Assembly (NCBI GenBank): GCA_963722495.1
Contig: CAVRND010000028.1
Span: 62,001-126,000, forward strand
From: Hyphomicrobium_A sp963722495
GTDB lineage: Bacteria > Pseudomonadota > Alphaproteobacteria > Rhizobiales > Hyphomicrobiaceae
DNA length: 64,000 bases
Direction of reading: 5' to 3'
In this document: one piece after another, positions 1-9,796 of the stretch
Numbering within the stretch: the first letter of the stretch is position 1
Layout: the number at the start of each line of letters is the position of its first letter
Translations under genes and position numbers: made by a program
The notes under the pieces: generated by a model
What the model saw: only the letters and a program-made list of their open reading frames with translations
Told to the model about the DNA's origin: nothing
Databases searched by the model: none

Positions 1-957
1 CCAGCCGGCGCTTCAGCGTCGCGCGGCGCGCTCCTGATGGCGCGCGCGCTCGACGCGTGCTCGCCTTGAGGTGGCGGATGCTGGCCAGCGCGCCGGCGGC
101 GATGCGCCGGCGCCAGCGAGGTCGTGAAGATGAAGCCCGGCGCGTACGAGCGGATGGCGTCGCAGCAGTCGCGCGATGCGGCGATGTAGCCGCCCATGAC
201 GCCGAAGCCCTTGGCGAGCGTGCCGTTGATGATGTCGACGCGGTCCATGACGCCGTCGCGCTCGGCGATGCCGCCGCCGCGCGGGCCGTAGAGGCCGACG
301 GCGTGCACTTCGTCGAGATAGGTCAGCGCGCCGTACTTCTCGGCCAGGTCGCAGATCGCCGCCGATCGGCGCGATGTGGCCGTCCATCGAGTAGACGCTC
401 TCGAAGGCGATGATCTTCGGCGTGGCGCGATCGGAAGCTCCTTGCAGCTGCGCCTCGAGATCGGCGAGGTCGTTGTGGCGCCAGATGCGCTTCGGGCCGC
501 CGCCGTGGCGGATGCCGGCGATCATCGAGGCGTGGTTCTTCTCGTCGGAGAAGATGACGGCGCCGGGCAGCAGCTTCGCGAGCGTCGACAGCGTCGCGTC
601 GTTGGCGACATAGGCCGAGGTGAACAGCAGCGCCGCTTCCTTGCCGTGCAGGTCGGCGAGCTCGGCTCCAGCTCGACGTGATAGTGCGTCGTGCCGGAGA
701 TGTTGCGCGTGCCGCCCGAGCCGGCGCCGACGCGTGTCGATCGCCTCGTGCATGGCGGCGATGCACGGCCGGGTGCTGGCCCATGCCGAGATAGTCGTTG
801 GAGCACCAGACGGTGATGGGACGCGCGGGCGCCGAATTGTTGAAGTGCTCGGCCGGAGGATAGGCGCCGCGGCGGCGCTTCAGGTCGGCAAAGACGCGGT
901 AGCGCCCCTCGCGATGGACGGCGTCGAGCGCATCCCTGAACTTCTTGCGTAATCCAT
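1..957 (-). CDS. hemA: 5-aminolevulinate synthase, 5' part (frameshifted, cut by window edge)
   Basis: PLP-dependent condensation of glycine and succinyl-CoA to 5-aminolevulinate, first step of haem synthesis by the C4 pathway. Recognised from pieces in successive frames: EGRYRVFADLKRR near the start, then VWCSNDYLGMGQHP, SGTTHYHVELE, LHGKEAALLFTSAYVAND, FSDEKNHASMIAGIRHG and FESVYSMDGHIAPIG, all in the family's usual order. The start is ATG at 957; it reads MDYA and then needs one extra base (AAGAAG written as AGAAG) to continue in frame, so the first indel lies near 945. At least five frame changes occur before the window edge. About 319 of an expected roughly 400 codons are present. The indels look like sequencing error rather than decay because every conserved block survives. 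Confidence 0.9.
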
Positions 958-1125
958 CAGGCGACTTTCAACTCCCCGTACTTCTTTTTTGTTCTAGCAT
1001 CGCCCGGCGGCGCCATGGCGAGCAACGTGTCTATTGTCGCGCCGGCAATCAAGGACCGCGCGAACAAAGTTCCCTTAAGCGCGAGCAAAAGCGTTGATGC
1101 CGATCAATCGCGAAGGCGCGACTGA

Positions 1126-2393
1126 CTAGTATGCCGCGGCGATCTCGCCCACCCCGTCTTTTGGTAGAGGTCGCGGCCGGAACTGGACCACGCCGTCCGG
1201 CGTCGCCCAGGCCGTGACATAAGACGAAATAGAGCGGAACAGGCTTACGTCAGCCGCACTGTCTTGCGCTCTGCCCGATTCCTTCATGTGCTCGACCTGC
1301 TCGGCGCTCAGCCCTGCCCGGTCAGCAGCCACGCGGCGAGCTCCTCGATGTTCTGCACGCGCACGCAGCCCGAGCTGGCAGCTCGGAAATTACGCCCGAA
1401 CAGGAACTCCTTCGGCTGTCGTGCATGTAGACCGAACTCGAGTTGGCGAAGTTGATCTTCAGGAAGCCGAGCGGATTGTCCTTTCCCGGCGCCTGCCGAT
1501 ACGAAAGCTGCAGCGGACGCGCCGCTCGACCAGTCGATCGTTTCGGGATCGAGCTTCTTGCCGCCCTCGTAGGCGTCGATGCCGAACTTCACCAGCACGC
1601 TCTGCGCCGCTCTGCCTGCATCTCGCGGCCCTTGGGGATCAGGTCCTCCTTGATCACCGTCGGCGGCAGCGTCCAGATCGGGTTGAAGTTCGAGCTCGGT
1701 GATGGTCGAACGCAGCATCGGCGTCGGCCGGTCGGGCTTGCCGACGACGCCGGAGTGGCGCTGGACCACGGCGCCGTTCTCGATCGCCTCGATCTGCGCG
1801 GCGGGGATGTTGACCAGCACGTAGCGCTTGCCGACGATCTTGGTGAGATCCGTCAGCCGCGTCAGGTTGGCTTTGAGCTGCTTGAGGCGGACCTCGGCCG
1901 GCACGTTGAGCGCCGCGATGGTGCGCTTGTCGACGATGCCGGTCGGCGCCAGGCCGTTGGAGGCCTGGAAGCGCTTCACCGCCGTCTCGAGGTCGCTGCC
2001 GTAGTGGTTGGGATAGCTCGAGCCTTCCTGCAGATCGCCGGAGGCCGTCAGGCGCTGGCGCAGGATGGCGACGGAAGGATCGGTGGCGCCGGGCTCCAAC
2101 TCGACTTCCGGCATCACCGGGAAGCCGCCGGCGGCGACGATGGCCTCGTACTGAGCGACGGCCGCCTTGGTCGGCGCCAGGTTCGCCTTCGACAGCGTCG
2201 GGAAGCCCTTGGGAGGGTTGGCCTGCCACTCGCGAATGAAGCTGCGGTCATAGCCGCTGTTGTACTGGGCCGGCCCTTCGCCAACGGGGCCGAACCTCAG
2301 CCCATCCTGCGCAGCGCTCGGCGCCGCGGCACCCGTCAGCAGGGCCAAGCCGGCGCAGAACACCGCGGCCCTTCTCCCCCAAGTCGAGCTCAC
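1126..2393 (-). CDS. ldtP: murein L,D-transpeptidase (LdtP-like), exported, frameshifted
   Basis: Exported enzyme expected to make 3-3 cross-links in peptidoglycan or to act on murein stem peptides. A signal peptide (arginines, then AAVFCAGLALLTGAAAPSAAQ) follows a GTG start at 2393 that has a GGGAGGG ribosome site just upstream; ATG codons further upstream lack one. A peptidoglycan-binding-like middle (LETAVKRFQASNGLAPTGI) precedes the YkuD domain, whose catalytic motif SSGCVRVQN is visible near 1350-1380. The YkuD part is read in three frames, with indels near 1690, 1610 and 1330; the tail ends at 1126. It lies downstream of ldtR on the same strand, with a terminator between. In Liberibacter the MarR-type protein LdtR activates an L,D-transpeptidase gene called ldtP, so this pairing supports both names. 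Confidence 0.85.
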
Positions 2394-2564
2394 GACAGCC
2401 CTCCCGCCTTGATGAAACGGAGTAATTTTCAGCCGATGCCTGCCGACCACGCCGCAAGCGGCCGGAATATCACAGATATTCACGACGACTTGCAAAGGCA
2501 AAATTACGACCGGCCATTTCCCCAGGCAAGCGCGGACCGTACCCGGCAGGGCGAAAGAACAAGC

Positions 2565-2595
2565 AAAAGGAGCCGCGGGGTTTCCGCGGCTCCTT
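2565..2595 (-). terminator. intrinsic terminator after ldtR
   Basis: A perfect 12-bp inverted repeat (AAGGAGCCGCGG at 2567-2578 with its complement at 2584-2595, 5-nt loop) is followed on the minus strand by a short T-rich stretch (TTTTGCTT). It sits 33 bp after the ldtR stop and before ldtP, so ldtP probably has its own promoter between about 2400 and 2560. Confidence 0.8.
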
Positions 2596-2627
2596 GGAAC
2601 ATCGATAACTATTCGGCCAAGAGCCGA

Positions 2628-3137
2628 TCAGAGGCGATAGCGGATCTGGTCCGACCAGAAGCGCTCAAGACGCACCAGCGCCTTGTTGAGACCGCGGAAG
2701 TCCTCTTCGGAGACTTCGCCGACGGTCGCCACCGAGCCGAGCTGGCGCTGATAGAGCTTCTGCACCACTTCGCAGGCTTCCTTGCCCTTGTCGGTCAGGC
2801 TGACGCGCACGCTGCGGCGGTCGGTCTCCGACCGCTTGTAGTGCAGGTAGCCCATGTCGACGAGCTTCTTGAGGTTGTAGGAGACGTTCGAGCCGAGATA
2901 GTAGCCGCGCGTCTTGAGTTCGCCTGCGGTCAGCTCGCTTTCGCCGATGTTGTAGAGAAGCAGCGCCTGCACGCTGTTGAGATCGGCGCCGCCAAGGCGA
3001 TCGAACTCGTCCTTGATCACGTCGAGCAGCAACCGATGCAGCCTTTCGACGAGACGCAATGCCTGCAGATACTCGGAGCGGAAACTGTCGGTCTGCACTG
3101 GCGCACGATGGCGCGCCACGTCGAGGGCAACACTCAT
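2628..3137 (-). CDS. ldtR: MarR-family winged-helix regulator LdtR
   Basis: A 169-residue DNA-binding regulator. The winged helix is evident in LNSVQALLLYNIGESELTAGELKTRGYY and in SNVSYNLKKLVDMGYLHY, followed by the wing KRSETDRRSVRVSLTDKGKE. The sequence pattern is that of LdtR, the regulator known from Liberibacter and Sinorhizobium to control an L,D-transpeptidase gene and osmotic or cell-wall stress tolerance. It lies directly upstream of such a gene here. Start is ATG at 3137 with GTGAGGC upstream. The 180-bp region in front of it (3138-3318) is clearly AT-richer than the surroundings and is the likely promoter region, including a short AGCT-aaat-AGCT repeat near 3223. Confidence 0.9.
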   Translation of the reverse strand: MSVALDVARHRAPVQTDSFRSEYLQALRLVERLHRLLLDVIKDEFDRLGGADLNSVQALLLYNIGESELTAGELKTRGYYLGSNVSYNLKKLVDMGYLHYKRSETDRRSVRVSLTDKGKEACEVVQKLYQRQLGSVATVGEVSEEDFRGLNKALVRLERFWSDQIRYRL

Positions 3138-3318
3138 AACTGCCTCACACTGTTTGACGCCGGTCCCGGGTATTTTGTTTGTCCGGGTTACGCCAACAGG
3201 TAATGCATAAAACTAAAAGTCAGCTAAATAGCTATAGTAAAAGAACAGTAACGGGGTGTCGGAGAAACGCTTCATTCATCCTGAGCAGTTGCGTGAACGC
3301 CCGTAAATCACCGCACGT

Positions 3319-4424
3319 CTACACGCGCGCCGCCTGCATTTCGGGGCGCGTCGGCAGCACCAGGTCTTCTGCTCCCATCGGCACAAAATAATCTGCGACC
3401 ATCTCCGGCGTGACGTCCTCGAGCCGCGCCGGCTGCCACATCGGCTTGCCGTCCTTGTCGATGAGCGCCGCGCGCACGCCTTCATAGAAGTCGTGCCCGT
3501 CGAGGAAGCGGCAGGCCAGGCGATAGTCGATGATGAGCGTCTGGCGCAGGTCGAGCGCGCGCGGCATCGCGGATGTGCCGATGCGTGACCTTGAGCGACA
3601 TCGGCGAGCGCGCCGTTGAGGTCGGCGATGACGCCTTCGGCCCAGTCGCGCGCCTTGCCGCCGACGACACCCAGCCGCGCAACGATCTCCTCGACGCTGT
3701 CGGCCGCGAAGCAGTGGGCGATGTGAGCCGCGTACGGCACGAGCTCGCCGGGGCCCGGGTCGACGTGCATGCCGTCGAGCACCGTGTCGACCGGCCAGGT
3801 GTCGGCGAGCGCCGCCTTGATCTCCTCGAACCGCGCCGCCGGAATGCAGTGCGTCAGGAGACCGAGCGCGTAGGCGTCGGCCGACCCGATCGAGCGCCCG
3901 GTGAGGCCGAGGTACATGCCGATGTTGTCCGGCATGCGCGACAGCGGCCACGCCGCGCCGATATCGGGAAAGAGGCCGATCGCCGTCTCCGGCATGGCGA
4001 AGCGATACTTCTCGCCGGCGACGCGATGCGTACCGAACAGGCTGATGCCCACGCCCGATCCCATCACCGCCCCGTCGATGAGCGAGATGGTCGGCTTGGA
4101 GAAGCACTCGTGCAGCCAGTTGAGCGCGTACTCATCCTCGAACGCCTCCCGCGCGCGGGCCCGGTCCTCGCGCCCCCAGCGCACCATCTCGCGCACGTCG
4201 CCGCCGGCGCAGAATGCCTTGTCGCTCGCCGACTGGATGACGACGCAGTAGGTCTGCGCCTCGCGCGCAAAACGGGGAAAGGCGTCCGCGAGCCTTGGCC
4301 CGCATCGCCGTCGTCAGTGCATTGAGCGCGCGCGGACGGTTGAGCGTGATGAGCGCGCAGCGAGCCGCGCGCCTCGATCAGCACCTCGTCCGGCGGGGCG
4401 CTCCGCGGAACCATCCGCCGTCAT
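3319..4424 (-). CDS. 3-hydroxyisobutyryl-CoA hydrolase / enoyl-CoA hydratase family, frameshifted
   Basis: Crotonase-superfamily thioesterase of valine degradation (3-hydroxyisobutyryl-CoA to 3-hydroxyisobutyrate). Diagnostic blocks are SDKAFCAGGDVREMV, then IDGAVMGSGVGISLFGTHR, then RFAMPETAIGLFPDIGAAW, the last containing the acidic residues that distinguish hydrolases from hydratases. The C-terminal part (DLRQTLIIDYRLACRF, YEGVRAALIDKDGKPMW) is typical of the hydrolase group. Start is ATG at 4424 with a GAGAGGAG ribosome site. Frame changes occur near 3575-3590 and at two or more points between 4200 and 4400; the conserved order is intact, so a sequencing cause is likely. Length, about 368 codons, fits the family. 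Confidence 0.88.
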
Positions 4425-4618
4425 CAGCGCTCCTCTCAGCGTCACCTTGCACAACTTTGCTCCCGCTCGTGGATTGCATGCCGCAATGCATCATCAATCG
4501 GACCGATTTGGACCTATACACTGAGCCCGATTGCGACGAAACTTGCACGGCTGATTCGCCGCGTTGCTGGCCGAAAATGCCCGTGCCCCCGCACTTTCCA
4601 GCATGTGGAGACGCGACG

Positions 4619-5808
4619 ATGCTGCGATTCGGTCTTGGTTTGGCGATTGGACTCGGCGGCCCTCGCCGGCAGTCGGCGAGCGCGCAGACCACCCACGACC
4701 GTTGTCGCCGCCAGCGACGCCAAGCCGGAGAAGGCCAGGCACTCGCGCGACGCAAGGACCGTCGACGCCGTCGACCGCGCAACCGCTGATGGTACCCCCG
4801 CTGCCCGAGCGCAAGACGGCCAAGGCCTCGCCCATTCCGCCGCTGCCCGACGAACCTGGAGCGCCGCCGAGATCGCCGCCGCCAAGGCGCGCTGCACCGC
4901 CGCTGCTCAAAGGGCTCGACGCCGAGGTCACGAGCTGAGCCGCCGATCAAGGAAGGGCGTGCGGCACCCCGGCGCCCGTCCGCCTGTCGCGCCTCGGCAG
5001 CGTCGACCTTCTCGCCCGCCGGCGCTCATCAACTGCGAGATGGTCGCAGCCGCTCAACACCTGGATCACCAAGGACCTGCAGCCTGCCGCCCAGCGCCAG
5101 CTCGGCGCCAAGATCGTCAAGATCGAGGTGATGAGCGACTACTCGTGCCGCACCGCCTTCGGCCGCGTCGGCCGCAAGCTCAGCCGAGCACGCCTACGTC
5201 GATGCGCTCGACATCCGCGGCTTCGTCACCGCCAACGGCGAGGAGGTCGCACGTGCTCGAGCAGCTGGGGCGCCACCAACCGCGACATCGCAGCGGCCGC
5301 CGCCGCCGCCAAGGCCAAGGAAGAGCAGCTTGCCGCCGCTCAGGCAGAGGCCGGCGAACGCCCAGCGCGACAACCTGCGCGACAGCAAACGCGGCACGAA
5401 CGAAGCGGCAGCCCCGACCGCCACGGCGTCCTCGCTCGGCACGCCGGGCAACGGCACGGCCAAGGCCACGCGCACCGGCGGCATCGACAAGGTGACCGTC
5501 ATCCTGCCCGGCGGCGGCAAGAAGCCGGCAGCAGCCGCGCGCCTCGGCGGCCCCGCCGACAAGGTCGCTGGCCGACGCCGACAAGAAGAGCAAGAATGCG
5601 CTCAAGGGCATGGAGCGGACGGCCGCGCATCAGCCCCGAACTCCTGGCGACGCCGCCGACGGGACCGCGCGCCCGCTTCCTGCGCGAGGCCCACGCCGCG
5701 GCCTGCCGCATCTTCGGCACGACGCTCGGGCCGGAGGCGAACGAGGCGCACCGCAACCACTTCCACGTCGACATGGCCGAGCGGAAAGTCAAGAAAATCT
5801 GCGACTAA
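4619..5808 (+). CDS. extensin-family protein, frameshifted
   Basis: Secreted or periplasmic protein with the extensin-like C-terminal domain common in Hyphomicrobiales; function unproven. The domain is recognised from PALINCEMVAALNTWI, LQPAAQRQLGAKIVKIE, SDYSCRT and HAYVDALDIRGF (about 5020-5230), and from the closing block FLREAHAAACRIFGTTLG plus EAHRNHFHVDMAERK before the stop at 5808. Between these halves is an alanine/lysine-rich, probably unstructured insert (about 5290-5600). The N-terminus is proline-rich (PPLPERKTAKASPIPPLP). The reading frame changes many times, more than in any other gene here, so the exact start is uncertain; ATG 4619 opens a hydrophobic stretch MLRFGLGLAIGLGG that could be a signal peptide. 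Confidence 0.75.
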
Positions 5809-5897
5809 CCCTCTTGCGCCGCGGACCCAGCACGGCCCTTGCCAAAGGCGCCCCGTTGCGGTGAGTGTGGTCAACCCCCTCGCCCCGGACGCCGACG

Positions 5898-6995
5898 ATG
5901 AAGCCCCGCCAGCCCGTCTCGCATCTAACCCTTCCGCCCGCGACCCTGATGCGCGCGAGCGCAGCAGCGCGCCTGCAGCGCTCGGCGCGTTTCCCGAGCG
6001 TGCGCCTGCGCCGGGCGCCGCAACGCGACGTGGTCGCGCCGCCTCGTCGCCGAGCATCGCCTCGGCGTCGACGACCTGATCTGGCCGCTGTTCGTCATCG
6101 AGGGCAACAACAAGCGCGTGCCGATCGCCTCCATGCCGGGCGTCGAGCGGCTGTCGATCGACAACATCGTCGCCAGCGCCGAGCAGGCCGATGCAGCTCG
6201 GCATCCCGGCCATCGCGCTGTTTCCCAACACCGAGCCGAAGCTGCGCACCGAAGACGCGCGCGAGGCGTTCAATCCCGACAATCTCGTCTGCCGGGCAAC
6301 GCGCGCCGTCAAGGAGGCCGGCCTCGACATCGGCATCATCCTCGACGTCGCGCTCGATCCCTATACGAGCCACGGCCATGACGGCCTGCTGCGCGGCGCC
6401 GAGATCGCCAACGACGAGACGCTCGAGGCGCTGGTGCGCCAGTCGCTGGTGCAGGCGGAGGCGGGCGCCGACATTCTGGCGCCCTCCGACATGATGGACG
6501 GCCGCGTCGGCGCCATCCGCACGCAGCCTCGAGGACAACGGCTACGCCAACACGCTGATCATGGCCTACGCCGCCAAGTACGCCTCGGCGTTCTACGGCC
6601 CGTTCCGCGATGCGGTCGGCTCATCGGTGACGCTCGCGTCGTCGCAGGGCAAGCGGCGACAAGCGCACCTACCAGATGGATCCCGCCAACTCCGACGAAG
6701 CCGTGCGCGAGGTGGCGCTCGATCTCGCCGAGGGCGCCGACATGGTGATGGTCAAGCCCGGGCATGGCCTATCTCGACATCGTGCGCCGCGTCTCCGAGA
6801 CGTTCCGCGTGCCGACGTTCGCCTATCAGGTGTCGGGCGAGTACGCGATGCTGCAGGCGGCGGCCGAGCGCCGGCTGGCTCGACGGCGAAGCGGTGATGA
6901 TGGAGAGCCTGCTCGCCTTCAAGCGCGCCGGCGCGTCCGGCATCCTCACCTACTTCGCGCCGCGCGCCGCGGCGGTGCTGAACGAGGCGCGCTGA
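5898..6995 (+). CDS. hemB: delta-aminolevulinic acid dehydratase (porphobilinogen synthase), frameshifted
   Basis: Condenses two 5-aminolevulinate molecules to porphobilinogen, the step after HemA. Conserved blocks in order: DDLIWPLFVIEGNNK, SMPGVERLS, IPAIALFPNTEPKLR, IGIILDVALDPYTSHGHDG, GADILAPSDMMDGRVGAIR, IMAYAAKYASAFYGPFRDA, then the Schiff-base lysine block ADMVMVKPGMAYLDI and the substrate region FAYQVSGEYAMLQAAA. The stop is at 6995. Indels near 6050, 6190, 6530, 6655, 6765 and 6880 break it into six pieces. Start ATG 5898 is the best candidate, but the first 50 codons are low-complexity and ATG 5949 is possible. A hairpin follows the gene. Confidence 0.92.
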
Positions 6996-7023
6996 TCGTC
7001 CGCCGTCTGCGCGCAAAATGCAA

Positions 7024-7059
7024 TCGGGCGCCCAAGCGGCGATCCGCTCAGGCGCCCGA
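7024..7059. other. 36-bp imperfect inverted repeat between convergent genes
   Basis: TCGGGCGCC at one end pairs with GGCGCCCGA at the other, with a second pairing (AAGCGG with CCGCTC-like bases) inside. It lies 29 bp after the hemB stop and beyond the 3' end of the convergent EF-hand-type gene, so it may fold in transcripts from both sides. No T tract follows in either direction, so I do not call it a classical terminator. Confidence 0.5.
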
Positions 7060-7095
7060 CCTAGGACCACGCCCGTCTTGTCGGGGTGGCTATAC

Positions 7096-7439
7096 CTACT
7101 TGTAACTCCTTCGAGCGCCGGCTCAGCGGGAGCGGTGCCCGCCTCGCCTGAGCTGGCGCCGCTCGAAGCTCCGCTCTTCACCAGCCCGTTGTTGCAGGCC
7201 TTAGTGAACTCGGCTTTCTCGAGGGTCGTGTCGCCATCCGGGTTGGCAGCCTTGAAATCCGTCACGTACGCCGCTGCCTGGGACTGGGTTATGGGGCCGC
7301 CGTCTGGACTGGCTTGGTTCCAGAGCGACGCGCATTCCGCTGCTGACAGCTTCATCGTGCTCTGTCCGGGGTCCGTCTGAGCATAAGCTCCTATCGACGT
7401 TCCTGCCGCCAAGATTCCGGCTAGTAAAATACGGTTCAT
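7096..7439 (-). CDS. small exported protein with one EF-hand-like loop, 3' end frameshifted
   Basis: Signal peptide MNRILLAGILAAGTSIGAYAQ from ATG 7439, preceded by AAGGAG at good spacing. The mature part contains AECASLWNQASPDGG and the calcium-loop-like NPDGDTTLEKAEF followed by a cysteine. Function unknown; similar small secreted EF-hand proteins are common in this order. In the frame as written the reading continues far into the hemB region on the opposite strand, which is not credible. A one-base change near 7110 would instead give a short ending SYK and the stop at 7096-7098, which is the 3' end I give. The neighbour upstream on the same strand is another EF-hand protein. Confidence 0.6.
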
Positions 7440-7554
7440 GGACGTTCTCCTTTGTGATTGTTGGACCGGCGGTTTCCGATCTGCGGAGTTCAACGTCCTT
7501 GCAGCGAGTGATGTTCCTTGCTTGGACCGACAGGGAAATTCTCGGAAATGCAAA

Positions 7555-7582
7555 GAAGGCCGGTGAGCGATCACCGGCCTTC
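7555..7582 (-). terminator. intrinsic terminator after the four-EF-hand gene
   Basis: Perfect 12-bp inverted repeat (GAAGGCCGGTGA and its complement, 4-nt loop GCGA) 24 bp beyond the stop of the EF-hand gene, followed on the minus strand by TTTG. Confidence 0.7.
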
Positions 7583-7606
7583 TGCTCTGACGTGCGGCGT
7601 GCGAAC

Positions 7607-8018
7607 TTAGGCGATCAGCAGCAGCAGCTTCTGGCCGGCCGGCGACTTCAGCTCTTTTTCGTCGAGCGTGCCGTCGTCGTCGGGGTTGGCCGCCTTGAAG
7701 AGCTTCTCGATTTCCGCATTGTACTCGTTCATGTCCAGCGTGCCGTCGTTGTCGGGATCGGCGGCCTTCAAGCTCGGCGGCGTCAAGGCGGCCGGTCAGC
7801 TCCTTGGCGTCGAGCGTGCCGTCGTTGTCCGGGTCGAGCTTCTTGAACACGGCCGCGCCGGCGGCTTTTGCCTCGGCGAGATCGACGGTGCCGTCGGCGT
7901 CCGGATCGAGCGTCTTCATCAGCGCCGCGTCGACGGCCACTTCGGCCATGGCCGACTGCGAGAAGGCCGCGCCGGCGCCGATCAGCAGGCCGAGCGCGAG
8001 AATTATTCTGGGAAGCAT
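7607..8018 (-). CDS. exported EF-hand (calmodulin-like) calcium-binding protein, frameshifted
   Basis: Signal peptide MLPRIILALGLLIGAGAAFSQSAMA from ATG 8018 (GGAG upstream), then four EF-hand loops: DPDADGTVDLAE, DPDNDGTLDAKE, DPDNDGTLDMNE and NPDDDGTLDEKE. The third and fourth appear only after a one-base frame change near 7780. The protein ends KLLLLIA at 7607. Each loop has the expected acidic positions 1, 3, 5 and 12, so calcium binding is plausible. Expected location is periplasmic or extracellular. Role unknown; the neighbouring minus-strand gene is a second, simpler EF-hand protein. Confidence 0.8.
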
Positions 8019-8199
8019 TGGCAATCTCCGGTTCGTATTTTTCTGGTTATCACGGAATTGGAAATACCCGCGGGACTGCTTCAGGTTCCACCGCTTGCCG
8101 TTGCCTCGGTGAGCGCGCCATGACTGCCGACGCGACGATGCTCCGCAAACTTAAGAGAAAAGACGCCGCGTAACGCGTCCGATTTCGGCTGTGGATTTT

Positions 8200-8708
8200 T
8201 TAGCGGCGCACGCGGCGGCGCGGCGCGAAGGGATCTTCCTCCGGCGCGGCGCAGCCTCGCCCGGCGCGGCATTCGGATCGGCGGGCGCATGCTGCGCGAC
8301 CGAGCCCTTCGGCTTCTGGCAGTCGGTCAGCCACACGTCGAACACCGGATGCTCGACGGCATTGAGGCCCGGGCTCTCGGCAAACATCCAGCCGGTGAAG
8401 ATGCGCTTCTCCTGGCCGTCGAGTTGTATCTCGTCCACCTCGACGAACGACGTCGTCTTCGGCTGCTCTTCGGGCGGGCGCGAGTAGCACACGCGCGGCG
8501 TCACCTTCAGCGCGCCGAACTGCGCCGTGGAATTGAGCGGCACTTCGAACTTGGAGGTGCGCGCCGTCACCTTGTCGAGGGCGGAGAACACGGCGATGCC
8601 GTTGTCGATGCGATCGGCGTGCGCGCTGCCCGGCAAAAGTACGCCGGCGCCGGCAAGCGCCAGCGCCGTCAGCGCGAGCGCGCGCGAAGTCTTCTGCTTG
8701 TCAGTCAT
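8200..8708 (-). CDS. DUF2155 domain-containing protein, 3' end frameshifted
   Basis: Exported protein of unknown function with the DUF2155 domain: ALDKVTARTSKFEVPLNST, LKVTPRVCYSRPPEEQPKT, EIFTGWMFAESPGLNAVEH-type block and PVFDVWLTDCQ are all family features. Signal peptide around ALALTALALAGAGVLLPGSAHA. ATG 8708 is taken as start; a GTG two codons earlier is possible. As written, one frame reads on past the family's normal end, whereas a frame change near 8240 gives the ending EEDPFAPRRRVRR and a stop at 8200. It lies downstream of the NDUFA12 gene, the arrangement usual in Hyphomicrobiales. Confidence 0.85.
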
Positions 8709-8824
8709 TCGCACCGCGTTGCCTTGCAGCTTTGCGCATCGGTCCTAAGGGCTTGTCCGCGCTTCATTCCCTGGGCCGCGAGTTGGGCCGAAGTTGGGAC
8801 GCCGCGCGCGGCCTTGCGTCCCCT

Positions 8825-9226
8825 TCACGTGTCGGGGCGCCAGGCCTTGTAGTCGCCCGTCGCCTTGGCGCGCACGCCGCGCCCGAGGATCGAGCCCGGC
8901 GGACGGTAGGCGCCCGGCGTGCCCGTCTGATTCATCAGATGCGGGCGCTGCCACGGCCGCGGCCGGTAGTTCTGCTCGGTCGGCGGCGTATCGACCGTAT
9001 AGTGCAGCCAGCCGTGCCAGCCTGCGGGCACCTTCGAGGCCTCGGCGAAATCGGTGTAGGTGACCCAGCGGCGCGGCACGCCAAGCGGGCCGACGCCCTT
9101 TTTCTGCTCGTAGTAGCGGTTGCCGAACTCGTCCTTGCCGACCAGCCGGCCCTGGCGCCAAATCGTCAGGCGCGTGCCCCAGGTATTGCCGCCCCACCAG
9201 CTGAAAATCTCGCTGAAAAGTCCCAT
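8825..9226 (-). CDS. NADH:ubiquinone oxidoreductase subunit NDUFA12 family
   Basis: A 133-residue accessory subunit of respiratory complex I in alphaproteobacteria and mitochondria (B17.2/NDUFA12 family). Conserved blocks: WGTRLTIWRQGRLVGKDEFG, NRYYEQKKG, RRWVTYTDFAEASKVPAGWH, GWLHYTVDTPP and RPWQRPHLMNQTGTPGAYRP. Start ATG 9226 and stop 8825 fit the family length. The gene is intact, unlike many in this window. It is followed on the same strand by DUF2155 and diverges from nrdJ. Confidence 0.95.
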   Translation of the reverse strand: MGLFSEIFSWWGGNTWGTRLTIWRQGRLVGKDEFGNRYYEQKKGVGPLGVPRRWVTYTDFAEASKVPAGWHGWLHYTVDTPPTEQNYRPRPWQRPHLMNQTGTPGAYRPPGSILGRGVRAKATGDYKAWRPDT

Positions 9227-9796
9227 GTCCCGCGCCCGCTATTTCGCAGTCGCACCATCGCGCATCTCGCCTGAGCACGGCAATGCGCTCACCTGGCCGG
9301 GCAAGCGCGGCAGATGAGCCACAGTCGGCCGCCACGGAATCGCCATAGGCTGTGAAAACGGGCGTCGTGACGGCTGCTATTTTTTCCACACCCGCGCCGG
9401 GCCCTGGGATTGCTGGCGAAAGCCGCCGGGCCCCACAAACGCCCCACAGGAAATCCACGACTTTCCCGGGCCTTATGGCGCGTCTATCTACATCTAGTAT
9501 GGGTGCGACCCGCAACACACAAACTCTTTGGCGTCCGGCCTCGAATCGGACAGTTTGAGTGGGCGCGGCCGAGGTCGCCGTGAGTGTCCTGCAAGGGACA
9601 TCCGCTGTGGCTCCCGGGCCCGCGCACCAGTACGGGTCCGTCGACCCAATCCAGACATCGCGTAGGTGGCAGGCGAAGGCGCGTAGCGCTTCCGCCGACG
9701 GCGGAATTGTGCCCGCTGCCCGCGCAGCCGAATGACGAACAACAACGCGCCCTTTGTACTGCGTCGGCGCCCCGAATGACCAACCGGGGGACACTT
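9227..9796. other. 570-bp divergent intergenic region upstream of nrdJ
   Basis: No convincing gene. Reading frames across it on both strands lack family features. It contains a candidate NrdR site pair (9486-9531), a short hairpin with TGTCC/GGACA arms near 9587-9602, and a perfect 8-bp palindrome with a one-base centre (TTCCGCCG-A-CGGCGGAA) at 9690-9706, about 90 nt before the nrdJ start. The nrdJ leader could therefore be about 250 nt long and structured. I looked for a cobalamin riboswitch and did not find its conserved core. Confidence 0.5.
9486..9531 (+). promoter_or_regulatory. candidate NrdR-box pair upstream of nrdJ
   Basis: TCTACATCTAGT near 9487-9498 resembles an NrdR box (roughly ACTATATCTAGT), and a weaker similar sequence ACACAAACTCTTTG follows at about 9517-9530. 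The centres are about 32 bp apart, close to the three-turn spacing known for paired NrdR boxes. NrdR is the general repressor of ribonucleotide reductase genes. The first match is good, the second is weak, so this is tentative. Confidence 0.4.

Noticed and set aside
9500..9796. Cobalamin riboswitch upstream of the B12-dependent reductase
   Set aside because: The conserved core and the B12-box GCCACTG are not present. Class II enzymes also usually are not repressed by B12.
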